A stretch of DNA of 18,035 bases. It comes from Thermoplasmata archaeon (GTDB lineage: Archaea; Thermoplasmatota; Thermoplasmata; Thermoplasmatales; Thermoplasmataceae). This document shows, one piece after another, positions 1-6,651 of the stretch. The stretch's first letter is position 1; each line of letters opens with the position of its first letter. The stretch spans positions 1-18,035 of the forward strand of contig JAJZKS010000007.1 of the NCBI GenBank assembly GCA_021850835.1, given 5' to 3'. The translations under genes were made by a program, and so were the position numbers. Below the pieces are notes generated by a model. The model made no database searches. It saw only the letters and a program-made list of their open reading frames with translations, and was not told the origin of the DNA.

Positions 1-30
1 TTCATTTTTTTCACCATTTTTCATGGATTA

Positions 31-89
31 GAGGAATTATTCCTCAATACATCCTCTATAGCAATCCGGCAAGGAATTTATTCCATGCC
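31..89. promoter_or_regulatory. Two GGAAT/ATTCC palindromes upstream of the HxlR gene
   Basis: A perfect 15-bp palindrome (GAGGAAT-T-ATTCCTC) lies at 31-45. A 22-bp palindrome with one mismatched pair (GGCAAGGAAT-TT-ATTCCATGCC) lies at 68-89. They share the core GGAAT-n(1-2)-ATTCC and their centres are about 40 bp apart. A minus-strand TATA-like CTATAG lies between them at about 55-60, so they could be operators for a divergent gene that begins left of the window. HxlR regulators often control a divergent neighbour, which makes the product of 190-534 a candidate binder; that link is inference. Confidence 0.4.
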
Positions 90-129
90 TTGATTATCAG
101 TTTACCATGTTAAGTAGATATACTTTTTA

Positions 130-140
130 CATTTATATCC
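130..140 (+). promoter_or_regulatory. TATA-like box of the HxlR gene
   Basis: The AT-rich element with TTTATAT at 132-138 is the best TATA candidate before the ATG at 190. Initiation about 26 nt downstream would leave a leader of roughly 30 nt. That leader holds CAGGTAAG at 173-180, a weak Shine-Dalgarno-like sequence. The call rests on sequence resemblance and spacing only. Confidence 0.35.
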
Positions 141-189
141 TTTAAGAGGAATGAGGGATATCAGATAACCAGCAGGTAAGTACCAAAAT

Positions 190-534
190 ATGATTAAGCA
201 CGCAGAGCTTGATAAATGCCCGATAGTTTCAGCAATAAGGGAAATAGGCAGTGAATGGAATTTAATAATCATAAGGTACCTGATGACGAGAAGCATGGGC
301 TTCAATGAGCTTCTTAGAGTAGCTAAGGGAATAAGCTCCAAGACACTTTCAAACAACCTAAAGACACTTGTCAACAGAGGGATAATTAAGAGGGAGGTAG
401 TAGCCACCCAATCAATCAATGTTTCCTACTCCCTCACTGAGAAAGGCATGGCTTTGAAGGAAGTCATCAATCTCTTAGGGAAGTGGGGAAATGAGTGGGC
501 CAGTGGACCTGAGAAGAGTGACCAGAAGCCATAG
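190..534 (+). CDS. HxlR-family winged-helix transcriptional regulator
   Basis: The 114-residue protein has the compact size and layout of the HxlR family: a conserved Cys near the N-terminus (DKCPI, C10), a first helix ending in EWNLIIIRYL, the family-typical MGFNELLR segment, a recognition helix ISSKTLSNNLKTL at about residues 48-60, and a wing followed by SLTEKGMAL. The family acts as small dimeric DNA-binding proteins, often sensing redox or electrophile stress, sometimes through the N-terminal Cys. Sensing by C10 here is inference. The ATG at 190 gives a normal N-terminus and a TATA-like box lies about 55 nt upstream. No plus-strand partner follows: the next gene is convergent. Its target may be the unseen gene to the left, whose promoter region would hold the paired palindromes at 31-89. 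Confidence 0.85.
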   Translation: MIKHAELDKCPIVSAIREIGSEWNLIIIRYLMTRSMGFNELLRVAKGISSKTLSNNLKTLVNRGIIKREVVATQSINVSYSLTEKGMALKEVINLLGKWGNEWASGPEKSDQKP

Positions 535-557
535 TTTCATGATAATTGTTTACTGCT

Positions 558-572
558 CTGTTTTTTCTTTTC
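558..572 (+). terminator. T-rich terminator after the HxlR gene
   Basis: The plus strand reads CTGTTTTTTCTTTTCC at 558-573, about 25 nt after the HxlR stop. Runs of T on the non-template strand suffice for termination by many archaeal RNA polymerases. No strong hairpin precedes it. It sits in the short gap between two convergent genes. Confidence 0.4.
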
Positions 573-590
573 CAATAAGCTTTAAGATAA

Positions 591-773
591 TCAGTGCTTC
601 AGCTTTTCCAGTGTAATTCTTCCCATATCTTCCTGGTAGAATATGATTATGTCATCCTCACTTGAGAGGTTCAACTGTGCTGCAACTTTCTTCGGGAGTG
701 TAATCCTGTATGATGTTCCCCTTGAAGAAATATGGGTTACATCCAGTATCTTTCGACCGTTTTCCTGTACCAT
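591..773 (-). CDS. AbrB/MazE/SpoVT-type DNA-binding protein
   Basis: The 60-residue protein is a single swapped-hairpin AbrB-like domain. Its core VTHISSRGTSYRITLPKKVA (residues 12-31) is the typical Arg-Gly, Thr-x-Pro-Lys pattern, followed by the amphipathic stretch AQLNLSSEDDIIIF. Such domains act as dimers, either as MazE/VapB-like antitoxins or as chromosomal regulators. No toxin gene lies next to it: the downstream neighbour is the convergent HxlR gene and upstream is empty. A stand-alone regulator is therefore more likely, which is inference. The ATG at 773 gives a complete domain. A clear TATA box lies about 44 nt upstream, implying a leader of about 17 nt with no evident Shine-Dalgarno sequence. 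Confidence 0.8.
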   Translation of the reverse strand: MVQENGRKILDVTHISSRGTSYRITLPKKVAAQLNLSSEDDIIIFYQEDMGRITLEKLKH

Positions 774-812
774 TAAGACATTAAATGATAGTAATTATAA
801 TTAACGAGACAC

Positions 813-822
813 TAATATATAA
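813..822 (-). promoter_or_regulatory. TATA box of the AbrB-like gene
   Basis: Read on the minus strand the element is TTATATATTA. Its centre is about 44 nt before the start codon at 773, which fits initiation near 790 and a short leader. It is one of the clearest TATA boxes in the window. Confidence 0.55.
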
Positions 823-1106
823 GGAATGCCCATTTATAATGCACTGGCAATGCTGTAGGTTTATTTTAACAAATCCTTTAAAGTGGCTCATTAATGAGTA
901 CATTTGAAATTAGTCCGGATATTTTATTTTAAACAATGTGCGGAAAGCCAACATATCGTGATCATTTTGAATGTAAACACACAATTTTTATCAGGGAAAA
1001 TACTGCGCAGCTGTCCAGAAAGATATATGTAGCCAATTTCTCCAGTCCTTCAAATAATGAAATCTAATTAATTATGTTCTTCAATACATTTTAGTGCGAC
1101 TATTCC

Positions 1107-1117
1107 ATAAGTATAAG
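1107..1117 (+). promoter_or_regulatory. TATA-like box of the 1143-2499 gene pair
   Basis: The element ATAAGTATAAG ends about 26 nt before the ATG at 1143. Initiation would fall at or just before the start codon, so the first gene may be read from a leaderless or nearly leaderless mRNA. This agrees with the lack of a Shine-Dalgarno sequence in front of it. Confidence 0.45.
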
Positions 1118-1142
1118 TTCAACTTTGTTTTCTATCCCGTAG

Positions 1143-1538
1143 ATGGGAAACCTGCATCCAAGAATCTTCCTGCGTTCCCTTGAGGATCAGCTGAGGAAGG
1201 TTAAAGCCCAGTACAATGAGGCAAAATTGGAGCCAAAATACTTTGAATTATCCCCCAATGAGCTACTCAAGAACTCATCTATGTGGTTTCTAAGCGTCGT
1301 CCAGAATACCGTGCTTGAATCTGAAGGAATAACATTCCCTGCGCAAGAATTTATCGTGGATGAATCTCTTTCCCGCCAGAAAAATCCCCCTTATGGTTTG
1401 CAGTATCCATCTCTGGTCTGGTTTATGTGCAACCTTGGTGCTGAAAGGCTGGGATATCTCTTCGGAGCTGATTTCTCAAACAGGCTTGATGATATCAGGA
1501 AGGAATACAAGATTAATGGAGGAGAATTTGATGTTTAG
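1143..1538 (+). CDS. Hypothetical protein, first gene of an overlapping pair
   Basis: I do not recognise this 131-residue protein. The N-terminal half is charged and probably helical (FLRSLEDQLRKVKAQYNEA). The middle holds an aromatic patch (YGLQYPSLVWFMCNLGAERLGYLFG, about residues 84-108) that looks like a buried hydrophobic core rather than a membrane span. There is no signal peptide and no obvious metal or catalytic motif. Codon use is like that of the neighbours. The gene has a TATA-like box at leaderless spacing. Its last eight bases overlap the next gene, whose strong Shine-Dalgarno sequence GGAGGAG (1518-1524) lies inside this coding region, so the two are co-transcribed and probably translationally coupled. 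A shared function is inference from this arrangement. Confidence 0.75.
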   Translation: MGNLHPRIFLRSLEDQLRKVKAQYNEAKLEPKYFELSPNELLKNSSMWFLSVVQNTVLESEGITFPAQEFIVDESLSRQKNPPYGLQYPSLVWFMCNLGAERLGYLFGADFSNRLDDIRKEYKINGGEFDV

Positions 1539-2499
1539 TCACGAGGTTCTTGATAGCTGCACTGTAATAATAATAGAGAAACTAATGCCAAGGAAGCTGA
1601 ACCTTGCAGATTCCAATTCAATTGTCAAAGACGGATTCATGTTCATCTCAAGGGACAGTGGGGGACTGAAGACATACATGAACCTTGGTTTTGAACCGAC
1701 CCAGGCTGAAAAAGATGCCCTCCACAATTTTCTGGCATCATGGGGTGGAGGAGAAAAGTCCAGCGTGCACAATACAATCCTGGAAATGGAATTCCCTGAG
1801 TTTGTAATTCCATTTTATGAACGGATCAATGCAATACCCGGGTGTCGCGTCGATCCAAACTTATTCCACAGCAAGGGAGATATTTATGTAAACGTTGAAT
1901 ACAACAAATCAGTTGCTAAGGAAGTCAATGATATTATAACTGAATTTTTGATAAAAGATCACCTGTTTTCAAAACGTTTCATTTACTCCGGGCCACAAGG
2001 CAAAGGCTTACCATACCTTCTCCAGTTATTTTCCAGAAACGGCAACAGCCTTGGAGATTTCCTGGTAGTCAAAACAGCCTGGAGGTACGATTCAGAGCAG
2101 ATCAAGAGACAGAATGAAGGAATTGTGCAGAATCTCGGCAAGTATGTTCCCAAGGAGTTTTCAGAAGGTCAGATCCAGAAACTGATTTTCAAGACCGAGG
2201 TACCTGCCATTAAAGGTAGTGCCAGGAGTGAGATTGTGAGCATGGATGACAATTTAGTGGAATTCCAGATAAAATCGAAATTTTTCACAGATTTTTCAAA
2301 TGAAGTCATAAAGCGATATACCGGGCCAATTTTTCTGCAGTTGGAAATTACCCTTGAAAAGCAGATATCATACTACATAGTTGAAAAGAGCCTCCAAATA
2401 CAATTTCTAAAAGGAATAACGGAAAACTGGAAAAAGCCTGCCAGGGCTGACCACGTCAATCTCATTGAGGAAGTGGTTAGCCTTGATGAGGCGACGTAG
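1531..2499 (+). CDS. Hypothetical protein, second gene of an overlapping pair
   Basis: The start chosen is the ATG at 1531, giving 322 residues. It follows GGAGGAG by six bases, and the open frame upstream of it only shadows the previous gene. I do not recognise a family. The protein looks soluble, with mixed alpha/beta segments, no membrane span, no Cys cluster and no nucleotide-binding loop. Visible landmarks are FISRDSGGLKTYMNLGFEP near residue 40, LASWGGGEKSS near 69-79, and YSGPQGKGLPYLLQLFSRNG near 155-174. Its C-terminus has alternating hydrophobic strands (GPIFLQLEITLEK). It overlaps the 131-residue gene by eight bases. No T-run terminator is evident right after the stop; a hairpin lies about 45 nt downstream. 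Confidence 0.8.
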   Translation: MFSHEVLDSCTVIIIEKLMPRKLNLADSNSIVKDGFMFISRDSGGLKTYMNLGFEPTQAEKDALHNFLASWGGGEKSSVHNTILEMEFPEFVIPFYERINAIPGCRVDPNLFHSKGDIYVNVEYNKSVAKEVNDIITEFLIKDHLFSKRFIYSGPQGKGLPYLLQLFSRNGNSLGDFLVVKTAWRYDSEQIKRQNEGIVQNLGKYVPKEFSEGQIQKLIFKTEVPAIKGSARSEIVSMDDNLVEFQIKSKFFTDFSNEVIKRYTGPIFLQLEITLEKQISYYIVEKSLQIQFLKGITENWKKPARADHVNLIEEVVSLDEAT

Positions 2500-2540
2500 C
2501 AAATAATCCATAATTCTCGCTCATTTGCCATTCAAAATTG

Positions 2541-2572
2541 AAAAAGAAATTCCGTTTCACGGAAGATTTCAG
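2541..2572 (-). terminator. Hairpin and T-run downstream of tRNA-Asp
   Basis: TTCCGT (2550-2555) pairs perfectly with ACGGAA (2559-2564) around a 3-nt loop. The stem can be extended by GAAAT/ATTTC after a small bulge. On the minus strand the hairpin is followed by TTTTTC (2545-2540), which resembles an intrinsic terminator about 40-65 nt past the tRNA 3' end. It could also mark the end of the plus-strand transcript of 1143-2499, but no T-run follows on that side. Confidence 0.4.
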
Positions 2573-2607
2573 GATGCTAACCATTCTTCCGCAGGATTTG
2601 TAAGGTA

Positions 2608-2680
2608 CGCCCTGGCCGGGATTTGAACCCGAGTCACGAGCTCGACAGGCTCGTATGATAGGCCGCTACACTACCAGGGC
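2608..2680 (-). tRNA. tRNA-Asp (GTC)
   Basis: The 73-nt gene folds as a complete cloverleaf without an intron. The acceptor stem is GCCCTGG/CCAGGGC with discriminator G73. The D-arm starts GTGT and its loop contains GG. The anticodon stem CGAGC/GCTCG carries the loop CTGTCGA, giving anticodon GTC at 2644-2646. The T-arm contains GGTTCAAATCC. The genome does not encode CCA: the bases after G73 are TAC. A TATA-like box lies 21-32 nt upstream. The gene stands alone between the unknown gene pair and the phosphoesterase. Confidence 0.97.
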
Positions 2681-2700
2681 TTTACCGTTGATTACACAGT

Positions 2701-2712
2701 TTTATTAAAAGT
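2701..2712 (-). promoter_or_regulatory. TATA-like box of tRNA-Asp
   Basis: Read on the minus strand the element is ACTTTTAATAAA. It lies 21-32 nt before the mature 5' end at 2680, so transcription would start at or very near the first tRNA base, as is common for archaeal tRNA genes. Confidence 0.5.
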
Positions 2713-2778
2713 ATTAGGTGATATGGCAGGTCTTTAAGCACTTTGTCCTTTATTTCGTGGCGTAAATGAAAGCATTAG

Positions 2779-2801
2779 AGGCAATCAGTTTCCTATTGCC
2801 T
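2779..2801 (-). terminator. Hairpin at the stop codon of the phosphoesterase gene
   Basis: AGGCAAT (2779-2785) and ATTGCCT (2795-2801) form a perfect 7-bp stem with a 9-nt loop. The stop codon (2795-2793) lies at the edge of one arm. On the minus strand the hairpin is followed by a moderately T-rich sequence without a clean T-run, so a role in termination or mRNA 3' end stability is only possible. Confidence 0.35.
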
Positions 2802-3530
2802 GTTGGCCTGTATGTCCTTGAGGTATCCAAAGTCCACTAGACCGAATTCCTCAGTTACCCCATACACCCTGAACTTGCTGGAATCTGTGTGTCTAAGAAC
2901 AGGTGTAAAGTGTTCTTCACTTAGTAGGCTCTGCGCAACATCTGTCCCGGAGGAGAAGAAGCTCATTGCTGGAGTAATGAGGATCTTTGATTCTTCATTG
3001 AACACAAACGCAGGAATCTTGAACATTCCCCCGACCCTGTCCCTGAGAACAAGTGAGGGATGCTCGTGGCCCAGAATTGTAATTTTCCTGAATTTATGGT
3101 CCCGATCCCCATGGTAGATATAATACCGGTCATCCTCAAACGTTTCTGTGATCTCTATGTTTTTTCTCTTCAGGATAGTGATAAGGTAATTGTCATGGTT
3201 CCCTCTTATAAAATGGAGTTTCAACTGCTTCTCATAGCGGGATATGAAATGCATGATATCATCCCATTCCTGAGGAAGGTTCTTAGAGAATTCGTGCTTG
3301 AAGTCACCGTTAATTATGAGCCTATCTGGGTTGTACCTTTCAATGATCCGGTCAACCATGCCTTCGACATGTTCCCTCTGTAGTTTTGGAAGGAAGAGGC
3401 CATGCAGGTTCATTTCTTCCTCAAAGCCAAGATGCAGGTCGGAAACAACTGCGGTTGATATGTCCCTCAGGTAGAGGCAGTGGAGTTCTGTTATGAACAC
3501 ATCATCCAAGACCTGAATTTCTTTCAACAT
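2793..3530 (-). CDS. Archaeal SbcD-related metallophosphoesterase (ICC-like)
   Basis: The 245-residue protein carries the calcineurin-like phosphoesterase motifs in order: SDLHLG (D31, H33), INGDFKHE (D76), RGNHDNY (N111, H112, D113), YHGD (H140) and LGHEHP (H155, H157). These ligate a two-metal centre that hydrolyses phosphoesters. Size and motif spacing match the archaeal family often called SbcD-related or ICC-like phosphoesterase (COG1407). Its natural substrate is not settled, and some bacterial relatives sit beside DNA ligase or helicase genes. It is not SbcD itself: it lacks the long C-terminal extension and no SbcC lies nearby. There is no signal peptide, so it is probably cytosolic. 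The ATG at 3530 begins the first strand of the fold. I saw no clear promoter in the 146 nt shared with the divergent operon. Confidence 0.88.
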   Translation of the reverse strand: MLKEIQVLDDVFITELHCLYLRDISTAVVSDLHLGFEEEMNLHGLFLPKLQREHVEGMVDRIIERYNPDRLIINGDFKHEFSKNLPQEWDDIMHFISRYEKQLKLHFIRGNHDNYLITILKRKNIEITETFEDDRYYIYHGDRDHKFRKITILGHEHPSLVLRDRVGGMFKIPAFVFNEESKILITPAMSFFSSGTDVAQSLLSEEHFTPVLRHTDSSKFRVYGVTEEFGLVDFGYLKDIQANRQ

Positions 3531-3676
3531 CCCTGTAGGGGCAAATGAAAATTAAGGTTAGCGATTTTCAGTATGCTTGGGTATTAGATTTGCATTGGAT
3601 GTAATGCACAGGGTGAAGGCAAATCAGAAAAAAGTTAAGAAAGCCAAACTCCTATTCACTAAAGGTGTGATAAATA

Positions 3677-4498
3677 TTGATCCTTGCAGATGGCCGAAGC
3701 TCTGTGGAAATAATGGAAAAAGGCGCATATGTAAAGTCCCTTGTTCTGGATGGCCTTGAAATTCTGAAACCCAGTGAGGACGGAGTGCAGACACATGGTG
3801 GAATGGCGATTATGCTTCCTTATGCTGGAAGGGTCAGGAACGCAATGTATGTATGGGAAGGCAAGCAGTACTTGCTACCAAAGAACAGCGGCGAGCACAG
3901 CATCCATGGCTTAACGAGAGAGCTCAACTGGTCTGCTGAGAGGGCGGGTGAGAATAGAGGAATTTTTACTATCAGGCTCTCAACTTCAAATTATCCTACA
4001 GAACTGTTCCTGAAATTGGAATTTGAAATTAATTCCAGTTCATTCTCCATACATATAGAAGCTGAGAACAAGGGCAGCGTCAATGCCCCCTTCATGGCAG
4101 GAATGCATCCCTATTTCAGGTTCAAGGATTCCTGGGCCATTGATTCAAAACAGAACCTCCTTCGGCTCAACTTTGAATCAAGTTTTTTTCCTGATGGCAC
4201 AATAACAGCCATAAAGCCCAAGACCCTCAGTTCCAAGGGCGGTCTGCCATTTGACAATACATATATCACAAACAGCACCCCAGTGCTTTTTGCAGGGGAC
4301 AGGCGAATAATCCTAGAGAATAACAACATGCCATATCTGGTGTTGTACAATGGGCAATTCGCCGGCAAGGAGTCTATTGCAGCAGAGCCCATGAGTGCCG
4401 CCCCGGATGCATTTAACAATGGAATTGGCCTCGTATCTATTCCACCAGGGGAAAAATTTCGCTGTTCCGCAAAATTCCGTTTATCAAGCGCTCCGTAA
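3677..4498 (+). CDS. Aldose 1-epimerase (mutarotase)-like protein
   Basis: Translation must start at or after the TTG at 3677, because an in-frame stop lies at 3668. AAGGTG (3662-3667) serves as a Shine-Dalgarno sequence. A later ATG at 3713 would remove the first beta strand. The 273 residues show the galactose-mutarotase fold: LPYAGRVRN (about 47-55), NSGEHSIHGL with H77, MHPYFRF with the catalytic-type H144, and the C-terminal signature AAEPMSAAPDAFN with the catalytic-type E237. Family members interconvert alpha and beta sugar anomers, or act on sugar phosphates. The substrate here is unknown. It is probably the first gene of a three-gene operon, with 31 nt to the amidohydrolase. The protein looks cytosolic, without a signal peptide. 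Confidence 0.85.
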   Translation: MILADGRSSVEIMEKGAYVKSLVLDGLEILKPSEDGVQTHGGMAIMLPYAGRVRNAMYVWEGKQYLLPKNSGEHSIHGLTRELNWSAERAGENRGIFTIRLSTSNYPTELFLKLEFEINSSSFSIHIEAENKGSVNAPFMAGMHPYFRFKDSWAIDSKQNLLRLNFESSFFPDGTITAIKPKTLSSKGGLPFDNTYITNSTPVLFAGDRRIILENNNMPYLVLYNGQFAGKESIAAEPMSAAPDAFNNGIGLVSIPPGEKFRCSAKFRLSSAP

Positions 4499-4529
4499 AT
4501 TGAAAATACAAAGGATCACATCATGTAAT

Positions 4530-5654
4530 ATGAAGTATGTAAAAGCTTCAACCCTGTATAATAATGGGAAGATCCTGAAGGATGTTTACATAGGTTTTGA
4601 GAAAGACATAGTTGAATTAAGTACGAATAAGCCAAAGGGGGAAATCATTTCCGAGGGTTTCGTGACTCCTGCATTCATAGACGCACATGCACATATTGGC
4701 ATGGCTAGGGCAGGAGAACCTTCAGGAGAGGATGAGGCAAATGAACACATGGATCCTATATATCCACTTGTGAATGCCCTTCACAGCGTATACATGGACG
4801 ATACTGCCTTCAGGGAATCTGTGGAGAGCAATGTACTTTACACTGTAGTGCTGCCAGGCAGCGGAAACCCCATTGGCGGGAAAGCAGTGTTACTTAGGAC
4901 GTTTGCATCAAACATCAAAGATGCTTATGTCCAGGATATAGGTATAAAAACTGCGCTTGGTTACAACCCCCGAAGCACCAAGGAATGGGAAGGCAAGCGC
5001 CCATCAACAAGGATGGGAGCAATAGCACTTCTGAGGGAGCGCTTTATAAAAGCGCGGAAACTTCTCTCAATGATAGAAGCCGGGAAGAAAGTGCAAGATG
5101 AGATCGAGCCTCTGGATGAGGTTTTTATGAGAATCCTAAAGGGGGAAGAGAGGCTTATGACACATCTTCACAGGGAAGATGATGCCTATGTCCTTATGAG
5201 CTTAATTGACGAATTCGGTTTCAAGGCTATAATAAACCATGGAATGGACTTCTACAGGCCAGAAGTTCTGAGGGAAATGAAGGCGAGAGGCATTCCTCTG
5301 ATATATGGCCCGCTTGATTCCCACCCGTACAAGGTTGAGCTGAAGCATGAAAGCTGGAGAAACTGCAAGCTCATTATGGATTCTGGAGTGAAGTTCTGCA
5401 TGATGTCTGATCACCCAGTAATTTTGCAGAGAAACTTGTTCCTCACAATGAGGCACTTCCTAAAGTTTGGAATGACCAGGGAAGAGGCCGTTGCAAAACT
5501 CACCAGAGAACCTGCTGAAATTCTGGGAATAAACAACCTTGGAACCATTGAAAAGGGAAAACTTGCTTCATTTACCGTTTGGGATAAGGATCCATTTGAG
5601 CTAGATTCCCAACCCAGGCTCATAGTTGCAGAGGGTAACACTCTGAACCCTTAG
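4530..5654 (+). CDS. Amidohydrolase-superfamily metal-dependent hydrolase
   Basis: The ATG at 4530 gives a 374-residue protein beginning MKYVKA. The frame is open further upstream but runs into the epimerase gene. The TIM-barrel metal ligands are visible: DAHAH (H53, H55), THLH (H212, H214), INHG (H237) and MSDHP (D294). The segment SGNPIGGKAV followed by IKTALGYNPR is typical of the COG1228 (imidazolonepropionase-like) branch. The C-terminus ends with the usual GTIEKGKLASFTVWDKDPF that closes the small beta domain. Such enzymes hydrolyse C-N bonds in cyclic amides or dipeptides; the substrate here is unknown. It lies 31 nt after the epimerase and 29 nt before the eIF2B-like gene on the same strand, so co-transcription is likely. 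Confidence 0.88.
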   Translation: MKYVKASTLYNNGKILKDVYIGFEKDIVELSTNKPKGEIISEGFVTPAFIDAHAHIGMARAGEPSGEDEANEHMDPIYPLVNALHSVYMDDTAFRESVESNVLYTVVLPGSGNPIGGKAVLLRTFASNIKDAYVQDIGIKTALGYNPRSTKEWEGKRPSTRMGAIALLRERFIKARKLLSMIEAGKKVQDEIEPLDEVFMRILKGEERLMTHLHREDDAYVLMSLIDEFGFKAIINHGMDFYRPEVLREMKARGIPLIYGPLDSHPYKVELKHESWRNCKLIMDSGVKFCMMSDHPVILQRNLFLTMRHFLKFGMTREEAVAKLTREPAEILGINNLGTIEKGKLASFTVWDKDPFELDSQPRLIVAEGNTLNP

Positions 5655-5683
5655 GAGGCGTGGCCTTTTAAGACCGGAGAAGT

Positions 5684-6505
5684 ATGACATCCTTAACACC
5701 AATAGAAGCCAGGTATGAAGAATTGGTTAGAGACAATGTTTCAGGCTCTAGTGATTTGGCTGTTAAATTATGCAGGTTCTTTGAGGAGTTCTCCACATCA
5801 GATCAACAAAAACTGAAGACTATCGCAAAGAGCATCTACGCATATTTCACTGGAATGGGGCTTGTAAGAAACACTCTACTCGAGCTCCTCACCGCTCTTG
5901 AAAATGATGAAGATATTGCAGTTAAATGCCAGGAAATCCAGTTAAGGATGAATAGCCAGAGTTCAACTGCACTTGAACAAATCAGCCCCCTATTCAGTAG
6001 GAGGATAAGCGTGGCCACAATCAGCAGAAGTTCCCAGGTTTCTTCGGCACTAGTGAAGTATTCAGACAGGATCCGCGAAGTATACGTTCTGGAGAGCAGG
6101 CCTATGCTTGAGGGCTTTTATTTTCACCTGGAATTGCTGAAGAAAGGCCTCAGGTCAATACTGCTCACAGATGCCTCGATGGGAGAAGCCTGCAGAATGG
6201 CAGATTTATGCCTGGTAGGTTGTGATTCCCTGCTTGGCGATGGCACCTTGATACACAAGGCCGGCACTCTCCCACTCTTTTCCACAATGCACTATTTTTC
6301 GAAGTGCAACTATGCCATTGGCCTAGGAATGAAGGAAGAACGGAATTGGACAATGGACACCTATCCTGAATTTAGAGAACATCCATGCAATGAACTTGGA
6401 TTGGAGGATGGCAGTTGCTGGAACCGGTATTTTGAGAAGGTACCGTACGACCTTATAGATGGAGTCTGCACAGAAACTGGAATAAGGAAGTATAATACAA
6501 AGTAA
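5684..6505 (+). CDS. Divergent eIF2B-alpha/sugar-phosphate isomerase-like protein
   Basis: The ATG at 5684 follows GGAGA closely and gives 273 residues. The N-terminal ~100 residues are helical. The Rossmann-like C-terminal domain shows the family landmarks VYVLESRPMLEG (about 133-144), LLTDASMG (160-167), LVGCDSLLGDGTLIHKAGT (177-195) and VPYDLID. The family includes eIF2B alpha/beta/delta-like proteins, methylthioribose-1-phosphate isomerase and ribose-1,5-bisphosphate isomerase. The isomerases use a Cys in a THC-like turn and an Asp in the GAD motif. Here the turn reads ATISRSS (111-117) without Cys, while the Asp (D181) is kept, so isomerase activity by the known mechanism is doubtful. 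It is the last gene of the operon, 29 nt after the amidohydrolase. A function in translation is not shown by the sequence. Confidence 0.8.
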   Translation: MTSLTPIEARYEELVRDNVSGSSDLAVKLCRFFEEFSTSDQQKLKTIAKSIYAYFTGMGLVRNTLLELLTALENDEDIAVKCQEIQLRMNSQSSTALEQISPLFSRRISVATISRSSQVSSALVKYSDRIREVYVLESRPMLEGFYFHLELLKKGLRSILLTDASMGEACRMADLCLVGCDSLLGDGTLIHKAGTLPLFSTMHYFSKCNYAIGLGMKEERNWTMDTYPEFREHPCNELGLEDGSCWNRYFEKVPYDLIDGVCTETGIRKYNTK

Positions 6506-6507
6506 TC

Positions 6508-6619
6508 CCGGCTTCAAAATCTTATATGCACAAGCTTTAGCAAACTTAGGTGCATCCTCCCATACATATGCAGGAAATTCCTCATGGGGTTGACTGGGCG
6601 CCACTCTTTTATGTAGGTA
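6508..6619 (-). pseudogene. Possible gene remnant on the minus strand
   Basis: Between the eIF2B-like gene and the pilin promoter the minus strand is open for about 37 codons. It reads roughly KRVAPSQPHEEFPAYVW and then EDAPKFAKACAYKILKPG, a composition more protein-like than usual for a chance frame. An in-frame stop lies just upstream at 6622-6620, and downstream the frame runs into the antisense of the eIF2B-like gene. No start signal is evident. It may be the rest of a decayed gene, or chance. I do not recognise the fragment. Confidence 0.2.
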
Positions 6620-6651
6620 TTAGGGCGAATTTTTCGCATTAACTGTGATAA

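Larger units (their letters stand above)
774..1142. other. Gene-poor stretch of about 370 nt
   Basis: No convincing gene is seen. The left end holds the minus-strand TATA box and the right end the promoter of the 1143 gene. Between them lie a 12-bp palindrome CTCATTAATGAG (887-898), just downstream of a TTTAAA motif, and a 43-codon plus-strand frame at 936-1067 starting MCGKPTYRDH. That frame has no clear Shine-Dalgarno sequence or recognised family and is probably chance. The base composition is AT-rich, as in other intergenic DNA here. Confidence 0.5.

Noticed and set aside
936..1067. A 43-codon plus-strand frame in the gene-poor stretch
   Set aside because: It has no convincing promoter spacing or ribosome-binding site and no recognised motif; such frames arise by chance in this much DNA.
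1360..1530. Upstream extension of the 322-residue gene to an earlier start
   Set aside because: The extension lies entirely inside the preceding gene in another frame, while the ATG at 1531 has a strong Shine-Dalgarno sequence six bases before it.
3577..3759. A 60-codon plus-strand frame upstream of the epimerase gene
   Set aside because: It starts with TTG without a ribosome-binding site, overlaps the start of the epimerase gene in another frame and has no recognisable protein features.
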